Source: an uncultured Pseudomonadota bacterium
GTDB taxonomy: Bacteria > Myxococcota_A > UBA9042 > CAIXZC01
Direction of reading: 5' to 3'
Assembly (NCBI GenBank): GCA_937876385.1
Contig: CALFHQ010000720.1
Coordinates: 1 to 12,095, forward strand
Length of the DNA: 12,095 bases
Of this stretch, positions 1-6,384 are shown one piece after another. Positions within the stretch are counted from its first letter, which is position 1. Every line of letters begins with the position of its first letter. The translations under genes were made by a program, and so were the position numbers. The notes below the pieces were generated by a model. That model saw only the letters and a program-made list of their open reading frames with translations, ran no database searches and was not told where the DNA came from.

Positions 1-1
1 C

Positions 2-409
2 GAGCACAGCACCTTCCCAATGGGCTGGATCAAATCCATGTTCGAGGCAGAATTGGAAGGCCCAGTTTCACACAGCGTCGTTCTGGAGGTGGATGGCGCA
101 TTGGTTGGTTACGCCATATGCCGAGTGATTCTCGACGAAGCCCATCTGATGAATATCGCCGTGGAGCATCCCTACAGAGGACGAGGACTTGGTTTGCGAT
201 TGCTGGAACATGTCATGCGAGACTCTGCAGCGCTAGGTGCCCAATACATGTTTCTGGAGGTGCGGGTCACGAACAGCGTGGCCAGGGAGTTGTATTCGAA
301 GACGGGCTTTGAGGAAGTCGGACTCCGGAAGAGTTACTACCAGGATAACGGGGAAGATGCCATCTTGATGACTTGCTCAATGTCACCAAATCAAGAAGCA
401 AAGAAATGA
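2..409 (+). CDS. rimI: RimI-like ribosomal protein alanine N-acetyltransferase (5' partial)
   Basis: GNAT-fold N-acetyltransferase, probably acting on the N-terminal residue of a ribosomal protein (S18 in the RimI family) with acetyl-CoA in the cytoplasm. The reading frame is open to the left edge, and the residues before the first ATG (position 20), EHSTFP, fit the early RimI region, so the true start lies outside the window. About 135 residues are visible against a usual length near 150. Numbering from the ATG at 20, the acetyl-CoA loop is R53-G-R-G-L-G58 (R/Q-x-x-G-x-G/A). The C-terminal part contains the RimI-like series N..A..LY...GF...G.R..YY..NGEDA. The stop overlaps the ATG of the next gene (ATGA, 406-409), so the two are probably translationally coupled. 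The GNAT family is certain; RimI rather than another GNAT is likely but rests on motif resemblance. Confidence 0.82.
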   Translation, partial: EHSTFPMGWIKSMFEAELEGPVSHSVVLEVDGALVGYAICRVILDEAHLMNIAVEHPYRGRGLGLRLLEHVMRDSAALGAQYMFLEVRVTNSVARELYSKTGFEEVGLRKSYYQDNGEDAILMTCSMSPNQEAKK

Positions 410-1515
410 AGAACTTGCCTCTCAGCCGAGAAAGCGAAGAGACTCTCTTGGGCAATAGAGTCATGCTGGCCCCCCTCGCTGGCATCTCTGACGCTGCCTT
501 TCGAGTTCTGTGCCGGCAATTTGGGGCGGGCCCCCTTTTCACTGAGATGGTTTCCGCCCATGGCGTGGCAATCGGTCGAACTCGTTTGCTGGATGAACAG
601 CTTCCCTTGCTGGAGCATGAACATCCTCTGGCCGTTCAATTTGTCGGCAACGTTCCAGAGTTCATGGAGAAATGCTCCCGCTTGGCCGAGGATGCTGGCG
701 CTGATTCCATAAACCTGAACATGGCATGTCCCGCCCCCAAAGTCACCAAGAGCGGAAAAGGGGCGAGCATGATGAACGACCTTCCCCTGGCAAAGGAAGT
801 CATTGCGGCAGCTGTTGCCGCAGTTGACGTACCTGTGACGGTCAAAATGAGGGCAGGTTGGGATGGCAACTCCCGGAATGCGGTCTCCTTTGCACAGATG
901 GCTCAAGAGGCGGGGGCAATGATGGTTGTTGTCCACCCCAGAACAAGGAAACAGGCTTACTCCGGACTTGCAGATTGGGGTCTGATCGCCGACGTCAAGC
1001 GCTCTGTGGACGTGCCGGTCATTGGGAATGGTGACATCAAGGAACCTCAAGATGCCCTGAAGATGGTCCGGGAAACCAACTGCGATGGCGTAATGATTGG
1101 ACGGGGTTCCTACGGCAGACCCTGGCTGTTCCTGGAGATTCTAAGATTGTTTGAACGTGAGGGGATATTCGACGGCGCCTCTTCCCCCGACTCAATTGGC
1201 AAGATGCGGTCTCCATCATCGCTGCCACTCCTTCCCGAATTGGCCGACGGAGACTTTGTGGAGTCTTTGATAGGCCGACAATCCACCTCAATTGGTGCGG
1301 TCATCCGACTCCACTTGTCACTTCTCCTGCGGCACAAAGATGAGGCCCAGGTTGCCAAGGAAATCCGAAAGCACTTGGCATGGTACTCCAAAGGCCTTCC
1401 CGGAGCTGCCAAACTCAGAAAGGACCTGAGCAGGATGAAGGATATGGAGACGGTGGAAAAGTTTGGAGTGGGCTATTTCGAAGCGTCAGCGTCGGAAGTG
1501 GGAGTCCATGAGTAG
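406..1515 (+). CDS. dus: tRNA-dihydrouridine synthase, DusB/NifR3-like, with an insertion
   Basis: FMN- and NADPH-dependent enzyme reducing uridines of tRNA to dihydrouridine. I chose the ATG at 406, inside the ATGA overlap with the acetyltransferase gene, rather than the ATG at 373, because the homologous N-terminus (GNRVMLAPLAGISDAAFR, residues 16-33) follows soon after. The protein is 369 residues. Hallmarks in order: MLAPLAG (20-26), NMACPAPKV with the proposed catalytic Cys108, VKMRAGW with Lys147, VHPRTRKQAY with His177, IGNGDI (206-211), and the phosphate-binding GVMIGRGSYGRPW (228-240). The C-terminal helical domain has HLAWYSKGLPGAAKLR (323-338), as in the tRNA-binding domain of Dus proteins. 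Between the barrel and that domain, residues about 255-297 form a Ser/Pro-containing stretch some 30 residues longer than in E. coli-type DusB. The Dus family is secure; the DusB subtype is likely. Confidence 0.93.
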   Translation: MKNLPLSRESEETLLGNRVMLAPLAGISDAAFRVLCRQFGAGPLFTEMVSAHGVAIGRTRLLDEQLPLLEHEHPLAVQFVGNVPEFMEKCSRLAEDAGADSINLNMACPAPKVTKSGKGASMMNDLPLAKEVIAAAVAAVDVPVTVKMRAGWDGNSRNAVSFAQMAQEAGAMMVVVHPRTRKQAYSGLADWGLIADVKRSVDVPVIGNGDIKEPQDALKMVRETNCDGVMIGRGSYGRPWLFLEILRLFEREGIFDGASSPDSIGKMRSPSSLPLLPELADGDFVESLIGRQSTSIGAVIRLHLSLLLRHKDEAQVAKEIRKHLAWYSKGLPGAAKLRKDLSRMKDMETVEKFGVGYFEASASEVGVHE

Positions 1516-1548
1516 AGAATCCACGTTGGGCAAAGGAGTTCTTTCCCC

Positions 1549-1577
1549 TTGAACCTGTCTTCGCCGGGGATTATCGT
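1549..1577 (+). promoter_or_regulatory. candidate sigma70-like promoter for the dehydrogenase gene
   Basis: In the 107-base gap before the dehydrogenase there is TTGAAC (1549-1554), a 17-base spacer, and TATCGT (1572-1577). Each hexamer matches the consensus at four of six positions. Transcription would start about 35-40 bases before the ATG at 1623. It is the best match I found by eye in this gap, and is weak evidence alone. Confidence 0.33.
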
Positions 1578-1622
1578 GGAGCGGTGCGTCACATCCATAT
1601 GTCGTAAAGACTGGAGGAACCA

Positions 1623-2450
1623 ATGGCCAAGACGGTAAAACCTAGCATCAAGGGAAAGCGCGTTCTCGTTACTGGTGGAGCCAGGGGAATGGGCCTCCTT
1701 TGGGCAAAGCTCTTCGCCAGAGACGGAGCCCAGGTGGCCCTGTGGGATCTGTCGTCGAAGGTAATGGCAGCAGCAGATGAGATCAGGGAGCTTGGACGAG
1801 AGTCCTTTGCTCAGATCGTGGATGTAACGAACCGAGTGGATGTTGAGACGGCGGCAAAGGAACTCGAGGAAAAGTTTGGCCCCATCGACATTTTGGTAAA
1901 CAATGCAGGAATCGTGGTCGGTGGACCATTCATGGAGGTTGACCAGGACAGCATGGCGAGAGTCCTTGACGTGAACCTGAAGAGCCTGATTTTCACGACG
2001 CGAGCATTTCTCTCCGGGATGATTGAAAGAGGACACGGACATGTAATGAACGTGGGTTCCGCAAGCGGTTTCATTGGGGTTCCATACATGGCGACCTACA
2101 CCGCCAGCAAGTGGGGAATCATCGGATTCACTGACAGTTTGCGCCTGGAACTCCAGCATCTGGGGCACGACAATATCGGCATTTCTGTTTTTTGCCCCTC
2201 CTACGTTGATACCGGCCTCTTTGCCGGTGCAAAGGCGCCAATCTTCACGCCTCTGATGACCCCGGAACAAGCCGTAGAAAGAGGGTACAAGGCCTTCAGG
2301 AAGGGAGTCTACGTTATCAAGGAACCCTTCATGGTCAAGGTAACACCTGCTTTGCGAACCCTCCTTCCGCAGTCCGTGTTCGATTCCATCGCCAATGTTC
2401 TGGGTGCAACGTCGTCGATGTCCGACTGGAAGGGTCGACCGAAGGATTGA
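1623..2450 (+). CDS. short-chain dehydrogenase/reductase (classical SDR)
   Basis: NAD(P)(H)-dependent oxidoreductase of the classical SDR family, 275 residues, acting on an unknown alcohol or ketone. The start is set by GGAGGA at 1613-1618, four bases before the ATG. Visible motifs: the glycine-rich TGGARGMG (17-24); Asp42 at the end of the second strand (ALWD), which usually favours NAD(H) over NADP(H); NNAG (93-96); Asn118; and the catalytic Ser146, Tyr159 and Lys163 in a YxxxK arrangement (YTASK). The wording around VALWDL, the HGHVMNVGSASG stretch and the CPSYVDTGLF segment resembles the SDR16C/17-beta-HSD11 group, which act on retinoids, steroids or lipids. That resemblance is from memory and does not fix the substrate. 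The end of the protein (about 235-275) replaces the usual short SDR tail with a hydrophobic, basic segment that could touch membrane. The gene follows dus after 107 bases and precedes the exchanger by 49. Confidence 0.93.
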   Translation: MAKTVKPSIKGKRVLVTGGARGMGLLWAKLFARDGAQVALWDLSSKVMAAADEIRELGRESFAQIVDVTNRVDVETAAKELEEKFGPIDILVNNAGIVVGGPFMEVDQDSMARVLDVNLKSLIFTTRAFLSGMIERGHGHVMNVGSASGFIGVPYMATYTASKWGIIGFTDSLRLELQHLGHDNIGISVFCPSYVDTGLFAGAKAPIFTPLMTPEQAVERGYKAFRKGVYVIKEPFMVKVTPALRTLLPQSVFDSIANVLGATSSMSDWKGRPKD

Positions 2451-2485
2451 TTCTCCCTATGCTGCAGACAAATTCCGTTTCCTTC

Positions 2486-2490
2486 GGAGG
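2486..2490 (+). promoter_or_regulatory. ribosome binding site that selects a GTG start
   Basis: GGAGG lies nine bases before the GTG at 2500. The only upstream ATG in frame (2395) sits inside the dehydrogenase gene and would add a basic, non-homologous tail, so this site decides the start of the exchanger. Confidence 0.6.
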
Positions 2491-2499
2491 TTTCTGCCA

Positions 2500-3570
2500 G
2501 TGAGTTGTGCGCCATTGTTTGCGACCTTCGATTCACCGACAGCTGTTCTCTGGCTAGCCGGTGCCACGCTGACTCTGGCCATCATGTTACTTGTGGCGGG
2601 TGGCAACATGGTCGTCAAGGCGGCCTCCTCCATGGCGCTCAGGTTGGGAGCAACAGAGATTGCCATCGCGGCAACCGTAGTTGCCATCGGAACTTCTCTT
2701 CCCGAGCTGTTTGTGAGCGCTGTTGCGGCTTTGCAGAAACACCCGGACATTGCATTGGGAAACGTCTTCGGGAGCAACATTGCAAACATAGGGCTGGTCC
2801 TGGGGCTGACCGCCCTGATCAAACCGGTTGAGGTGAAGTCGCCTGTGACCCGCATGCTGCTCTCATTCTACATGCTGCTTCTTCTGGCGTTGTCCGGTTG
2901 GTTGTTGGTAACAAAGTTCGTCGGCTGGATGGCCGGGGTTGTGATGCTGTCACTTCTTCTGGGGGTTATTTTCTGGTTGTATAGAGGGAAGCCGAACGAC
3001 GTTCCAGTTGCAGAAGTTCATTCGTCAATCGCCAGGCCACTCCGCTGGTTCCTGCTCTTCTTCTTCGGTGAGGTCCGGGGCAACAGATTCTGGGCCGCAG
3101 TGAACCCACTAAAACACCTATGGTCTGCAACTCTGTACCTCTCTCTGGGCATCGCCCTGCTCGTCCTGGGAGGTGGTGGGTTCGTCCGATCCGCCACAAC
3201 CTTCGCCAACTTCTTCGGGGTGAGCGAATTCGTCATTGCCCTTGCCGTGGTGGCTATAGGAACGTCGTTACCGGAAGTCGCTGTGTCAGTTTCAGCTGCG
3301 GCCAAGGGACAGGGTGACATGAGCCTGGGCAACATTGTTGGCTCCAACATTTTCAATCTTCTTCTGGTTATCGGTTTCTCCTCTCTTCTCGTGACTTTCG
3401 AGATCGACATCTGGGATCGGACAACCCTGATAACATTCTGCGTGATGTTCTTCATGGGGGCCCTTGTCTGGTTCCCCGTTTTTGTCTTAAAACGACGCTT
3501 TCTCTCCCGAACCTACGGGGCCGTTCTTCTGGTCATCTACTTCCTTACCATGTGGTTCTGGTTCAGGTAG
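2500..3570 (+). CDS. Na+/Ca2+ exchanger family (CaxA/YrbG-like) antiporter
   Basis: Inner-membrane cation antiporter of the CaCA superfamily, which extrudes Ca2+ in exchange for Na+ (in some relatives K+ or H+). From the GTG at 2500 the protein is 356 residues, normal for the bacterial YrbG-type family. It has the diagnostic internal duplication. Alpha-1 repeat: AIGTSLPE near 62-69 and GNVFGSN at 87-93. Alpha-2 repeat: AIGTSLPE near 252-259 and GNIVGSN at 277-283. The Glu of each GTSLPE and the Asn of each GSN are the ion-binding positions in structurally known relatives. About ten hydrophobic segments are visible, with a basic loop in the middle (around PLRW...RGNRFWAAVNPLK). The gene lies 49 bases after the dehydrogenase and may share its transcript. 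It converges with the minus-strand transposase 87 bases downstream. The family is secure; ion specificity cannot be read from the sequence. Confidence 0.93.
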   Translation: MSCAPLFATFDSPTAVLWLAGATLTLAIMLLVAGGNMVVKAASSMALRLGATEIAIAATVVAIGTSLPELFVSAVAALQKHPDIALGNVFGSNIANIGLVLGLTALIKPVEVKSPVTRMLLSFYMLLLLALSGWLLVTKFVGWMAGVVMLSLLLGVIFWLYRGKPNDVPVAEVHSSIARPLRWFLLFFFGEVRGNRFWAAVNPLKHLWSATLYLSLGIALLVLGGGGFVRSATTFANFFGVSEFVIALAVVAIGTSLPEVAVSVSAAAKGQGDMSLGNIVGSNIFNLLLVIGFSSLLVTFEIDIWDRTTLITFCVMFFMGALVWFPVFVLKRRFLSRTYGAVLLVIYFLTMWFWFR

Positions 3571-3607
3571 GTAGCCTCCCGTGGAGTCAGGACCCCGCCC
3601 AATCAAA

Positions 3608-3633
3608 CGAGCGCTCGGAACTGCTCGGGCAGC
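3608..3633. repeat. inverted repeats between two convergent genes
   Basis: CGAGCGCTCG (3608-3617) is a perfect ten-base palindrome. Just after it, CTGC-TCGG-GCAG (about 3622-3633) can form a four-pair stem with a four-base loop. They lie between the stops of the exchanger (3570) and the transposase (3658). No run of T follows on either strand, so a classical intrinsic terminator is not supported. They could slow transcription from both sides or belong to the end of the transposase-associated region. Confidence 0.35.
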
Positions 3634-3657
3634 GGATTTAACCGACGACCAATTCAG

Positions 3658-4548
3658 TCATGTCCTCCCAGCCAAGGCGGCAAGCTGAACGGGGAGTTCG
3701 GGGGCGAGAGGTGGCGGATGGAGCAGGCTGCGCACAAACAGCCTGTTGACAGAGAATACGACATAATCGATCACCTCCTTATTGTACCTGTTGCAACGGA
3801 ACAACTGGTTCAGTCGGCGCTGGAATCTCTTTCTGCGACGGACGAACTCTCCGTTTCCGATCGCAGGCGAGAACTCGATCTCTTCTGCTGTGGGGCAGCG
3901 CCCTTCCTCGAAGTATATGCGCGCTAACCGTCGATAGGCGGCTTGACGTTGCCGGGGTGTCCGACCCAGGGCCAGATAGAAGTCGGGTGGCGTGAGGTAC
4001 TGTGTCCACTCGTTGACCTCTCCAAAGGCGTAGAATCTGTACGACGAGAACAGCCAATCGGCCGGGTCATCGACCAACCCCGCCCGGACAGGATTGAAGT
4101 CAATGTAGAACATCACCCGCATCAGCGCCTGTTGATCCTCCACAACGAGAGTCTTGCTTCGGTCCATTCCCACAGGCCCTCGCCGCCGGAAATGGGGGTC
4201 CGGAGAGACAAGGGCCCGAGAATCCCTTCGAGAATCCGCCGCGCCAGACATGTATTTCTTTCCGTAGTGATTGAACTTCTGAGCGAAAGAGGAGAAGGCG
4301 CTGCGTAACCAGGCTGAAAAGGGAAGAGAGTCCTTCAAGAGTTCTCCAGCCTTGTGGATGTGGTTGTTCATGATACAGAATGCATACACCTTGACCTCCC
4401 CCTGGGCTCTCTTCAGAAAGCCGAACAGGGAGTTCAGAAGCATCAACTTCACAATCCTGCTCTTCAGCAGCATCTCACCGTCGATGCAGCGCCACATCGA
4501 GTGAAAGATGGACCCGGGTGGCAAGGCGTACTTTCGCGGTACTCTCAT
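3658..4548 (-). CDS. IS200-like / REP-associated tyrosine transposase (RAYT-type)
   Basis: HUH-superfamily single-strand nuclease of the Y1 transposase family, 296 residues. The ATG at 4548 is chosen because GGAGG (4556-4560 on the + strand) sits seven bases upstream and the family N-terminus begins here. The next ATG upstream (4641) would add an unrelated basic stretch. Motifs: an N-terminal strand with F15-H16-S-M-W-R (family YHV.sRG); the metal-binding HUH pair in MNNHIH (His63, His65); a V-E-D segment (136-138); and YIDFNPVRAGLVDDP (148-162) with the probable nucleophile Tyr148, followed by W..SSYRFYAFGE. Family members nearest REP elements are often 150-240 residues. This one has a loop at about 100-128 and a C-terminal tail (about 215-296) rich in Arg and hydrophobics. 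It is a single gene without a TnpB partner, which fits a RAYT or solitary IS200-like gene better than IS605. The catalytic motifs are intact, so activity is possible. Confidence 0.85.
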   Translation of the reverse strand: MRVPRKYALPPGSIFHSMWRCIDGEMLLKSRIVKLMLLNSLFGFLKRAQGEVKVYAFCIMNNHIHKAGELLKDSLPFSAWLRSAFSSFAQKFNHYGKKYMSGAADSRRDSRALVSPDPHFRRRGPVGMDRSKTLVVEDQQALMRVMFYIDFNPVRAGLVDDPADWLFSSYRFYAFGEVNEWTQYLTPPDFYLALGRTPRQRQAAYRRLARIYFEEGRCPTAEEIEFSPAIGNGEFVRRRKRFQRRLNQLFRCNRYNKEVIDYVVFSVNRLFVRSLLHPPPLAPELPVQLAALAGRT

Positions 4549-4560
4549 GGTTTGGCCTCC

Positions 4561-4909
4561 TTGTTTGTGAGTTTGTCTGGTCGAGGAGCGCGGATGCCAA
4601 CACGCCCGCCGAATTCCCAGTGTCCGGCATCCGTGGGGCATTCATTGCGGCTCGGCATCTCTTGCTCTCGGCCAGAACTGGATGTAGGCAAGTTGAATCG
4701 GCGAGTTCCCTATGATTGATTAACCGCCTTTGGACCTCTTTTGAGCAAGAGAAGGTCGAACTTTTCTGAAGAGAGACCCATTTTTTTGCTCTTTTGGGCT
4801 CTTCGGCTCCGACGGTCGCAGCGTCAAGGAGGGAGGACTACATGAGAACGGGGACGGAGGGCCAACCGCTGCTCCGTTCTGGGGAAGGCGATTGCCCCGC
4901 CTTGGGCGC
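4561..4909. other. non-coding stretch upstream of the transposase gene
   Basis: About 350 bases between the start of the transposase gene and the end of the Cys-rich lipoprotein gene (both minus strand). I see no credible gene. The open frames here give low-complexity, Arg/Pro/Ser-rich products with no ribosome binding site. There is a T-rich part (4740-4800) including a seven-T run after 4779. The stretch holds the REP-like element at 4849-4903, listed separately. The transposase promoter must lie here, but no convincing pair of hexamers was found. Confidence 0.5.
4849..4903 (+). repeat. REP-like element: CGGGGACGGAGGG motif plus hairpins
   Basis: The 13-base motif CGGGGACGGAGGG (4849-4861) is followed by two possible hairpins. 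In the first, ACGGAG (4854-4859) pairs with CTCCGT (4872-4877) across 12 bases. In the second, AAGGCG (4885-4890) pairs with CGCCTT (4898-4903) across 7 bases. The same motif occurs in reverse orientation upstream of the adjacent lipoprotein gene at 6092-6102, 6212-6223 and 6238-6250, and I found no copy inside a gene. A G-rich box beside short imperfect hairpins, near a RAYT-type transposase, is how REP elements look. The assignment is inference. The second hairpin lies just past the lipoprotein stop, but no U-tract follows it. Confidence 0.5.
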
Positions 4910-6010
4910 CTATTCCAGACAGTAGATCCAGCATTGTTCACTGTTGCCATCCCGCTCGAAGCGAATGGAGGTGTCAAAGCAATCAACCGGGACATCTTGG
5001 AAGACAACTGGGATACCTGGAACCAACCGATAGCAAACCGACTGCATCAAATATGAGAGCGGTCCCCATGAAGTCTCGACAACAATTCGCCCTCCCTCGA
5101 TGCTCACGACTCGCCCCTGCAATTTCTTCGTCTTATCCATCTGGGTCAGGGAAGTTTGAGTGTCAGACTTTCCTTCATTGTCCCTTTCCAAAGGGATGAC
5201 CATGACCGGCTTCTCCCGAGTCGGCGAATCAGTCTTCACCAACTCACTTTTCTTCGCTGGCACCTTTTTGGCTTCCTCCTGACAATGTGAGCTGCATCTC
5301 AAGACGGCATACCGACAACTCTCCAAACAGCTACTATCCCCCACCGAGGAAGTGCTTCGTTTCAAACTATTGCGACAATTGACTTCGCAGACTTCGGCGT
5401 TTCGCCTGCAAACCCCATTGCATTCAGCGAGGAATTCTTGATCAACCGTGATGTTGCGTTGTGGTCGTTCAACGCCGCCCCTTTCCAAACCACTCGGACC
5501 TGCGACGGACCTGCCCGAATCAGGCGAAGCGGCCGGTCCCTTGCACAACGAATGGAAGTGCCGAAAGTTCCTCTTCTCTGGCTCGCCTGTTCGCTTCGAC
5601 CCTCCAAGAAACCGACGAGCGTCGATATAGTCAAACTGGGCATCTTCGGCGCTACAAATCAACCTGATTCTGACTCTAGCGGATTGGCCTGATACGTCCC
5701 ATTTCACCCCTGACGTGGCCTCGTCTCTGCCGAAGAAAACGAGACCGTCTTCCGATTGAAGCACAACGAGAAAAAAAGGGAATCCCCTCTTTAAGGCAAC
5801 TTCGGCACTCTCACGAATCAGCATCCTCTCCGCTCCGGCGCGTTCTGAAGCAGATGCACCTTCACATCGCAACTCCACCGTGAAGGGATCGAGTTCCCTC
5901 GTTGAGTACTCGCCAATTCCACGGTCCAACCCGTAGCTCCCAGAACAACTGAGAAGGACACTAACCAAGACGAAATGACAGACAATGGACTCCACCACGA
6001 GATTCGTCAT
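4910..6010 (-). CDS. Cys-rich lipoprotein of unknown function
   Basis: I do not recognise the whole protein. The ATG at 6010 is preferred over upstream in-frame starts because GAGGTG (6015-6020 on the + strand) precedes it by four bases. A hydrophobic signal segment then leads to a lipobox-like VLLSC with Cys22, predicting a lipid-anchored, exported protein of 366 residues. Three parts are visible. Residues about 38-135 (FTVELRCEG..., RESAEVALKRGFPFFLVV) loosely recall the small CC0125/CC1285-type lipoprotein domain (L.RAAEL.L..G..YF.V); this is a weak resemblance. Residues 197-243 hold eight cysteines as two identical units, C-x3-C-x6-C-x3-C, separated by 15 residues. After a Lys/Pro/Ser-rich linker, residues about 292-366 form a small strand-rich domain (QGRVVSIEGGRIVVETSWG...) with several more cysteines. 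The gene is divergent from the GH31 lipoprotein and bracketed by REP-like motifs. Function unknown; an envelope location is likely. Confidence 0.75.
   Translation of the reverse strand: MTNLVVESIVCHFVLVSVLLSCSGSYGLDRGIGEYSTRELDPFTVELRCEGASASERAGAERMLIRESAEVALKRGFPFFLVVLQSEDGLVFFGRDEATSGVKWDVSGQSARVRIRLICSAEDAQFDYIDARRFLGGSKRTGEPEKRNFRHFHSLCKGPAASPDSGRSVAGPSGLERGGVERPQRNITVDQEFLAECNGVCRRNAEVCEVNCRNSLKRSTSSVGDSSCLESCRYAVLRCSSHCQEEAKKVPAKKSELVKTDSPTREKPVMVIPLERDNEGKSDTQTSLTQMDKTKKLQGRVVSIEGGRIVVETSWGPLSYLMQSVCYRLVPGIPVVFQDVPVDCFDTSIRFERDGNSEQCWIYCLE
5282..5422 (-). other. duplicated C-x3-C-x6-C-x3-C segment inside the lipoprotein
   Basis: Within the Cys-rich lipoprotein, cysteines at residues 197, 201, 208, 212 and again at 228, 232, 239, 243 have exactly the same spacing. 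On helices this spacing places the cysteines on one face, which would suit a disulfide-stapled helical hairpin in the oxidising cell envelope, or a metal or cofactor site. The first and second units otherwise share little sequence, so the spacing is what has been conserved. Confidence 0.7.
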
Positions 6011-6384
6011 CTGGCACCTCGGCTGACGCTTCCGACTTGCGGGCGGTAAGCGAGTTCCATTGGTTCTACTAGTCGGCGAGGAGTTGACTCTCTCCGTCCC
6101 CGATCCTGGCACCGTTTTGCTTATCTCAATGCTCTTGATCCTTTCCATCTCACAATCCTTCCCCAGAACAACGCTACCGCTCTCCGCTGCTTCCGAACGG
6201 TGCGAGGGGCACCCTCCGTCCCCACTCCGCTCGCTCTCCCTCCGTCCCCGCTCGCTGCGAGGGGGCGATGGTATCACTGCAATATCGGCTTTTGCAATTC
6301 GCCATTTCTGTAGACTTTCCCCCCTCTGTTCTACAAGATATGGGGTCGTAGCCCCCGCTTGGAAGCGAAGAACCTGGAGGTCTC
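6011..6384. other. divergent intergenic region between two lipoprotein genes
   Basis: This 374-base gap separates the start of the Cys-rich lipoprotein (minus, 6010) from the start of the GH31 lipoprotein (plus, 6385), so it must hold at least one promoter in each direction. I could not find a convincing sigma70 pair for either. It contains REP-like motif copies at 6092-6102, 6212-6223 and 6238-6250. The minus-strand frame stays open across most of it, but its product there is a low-complexity Arg/Ser/Glu/Gly run created by the repeats and has no homologous look, so I do not call it coding. Confidence 0.55.
6212..6256 (-). repeat. imperfect tandem repeat containing the REP-like motif
   Basis: On the + strand, a 24-base unit (6212-6235) and a 19-base unit (6238-6256) both begin with CCCTCCGTCCCC and end with CCGCTCGCT. 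The second unit lacks five bases (ACTCC) present in the first. Read on the minus strand, each holds GGGGACGGAGGG, the motif also found at 4849-4861 on the other side of the lipoprotein gene. A shorter 11-base copy (CTCCGTCCCCG) lies at 6092-6102. Confidence 0.65.

Noticed and set aside
1473..2270. A 265-residue minus-strand open frame opposite the dehydrogenase
   Set aside because: It is a mirror of a clear SDR gene; the product has no motif or domain and there is no sign of a start site.
2395..2499. In-frame N-terminal extension of the exchanger from an ATG at 2395
   Set aside because: It overlaps the end of the dehydrogenase gene, is basic and unlike the family, and GGAGG before the GTG at 2500 explains the start better.
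4885..4903. Hairpin just past the lipoprotein stop as an intrinsic terminator
   Set aside because: Stem AAGGCG/CGCCTT is good but no U-tract follows in the minus-strand direction; kept only as part of the REP-like element.
4720..5007. A 95-residue minus-strand open frame
   Set aside because: Pro/Ser/Arg-rich product, overlaps the end of the lipoprotein gene in another frame, no ribosome binding site and no family resemblance.
6011..6277. In-frame extension of the Cys-rich lipoprotein by 89 residues at its N-terminus
   Set aside because: The extension is low-complexity Arg/Ser/Glu/Gly produced by the tandem repeats, would hide the signal peptide, and a GAGGTG site supports the ATG at 6010.
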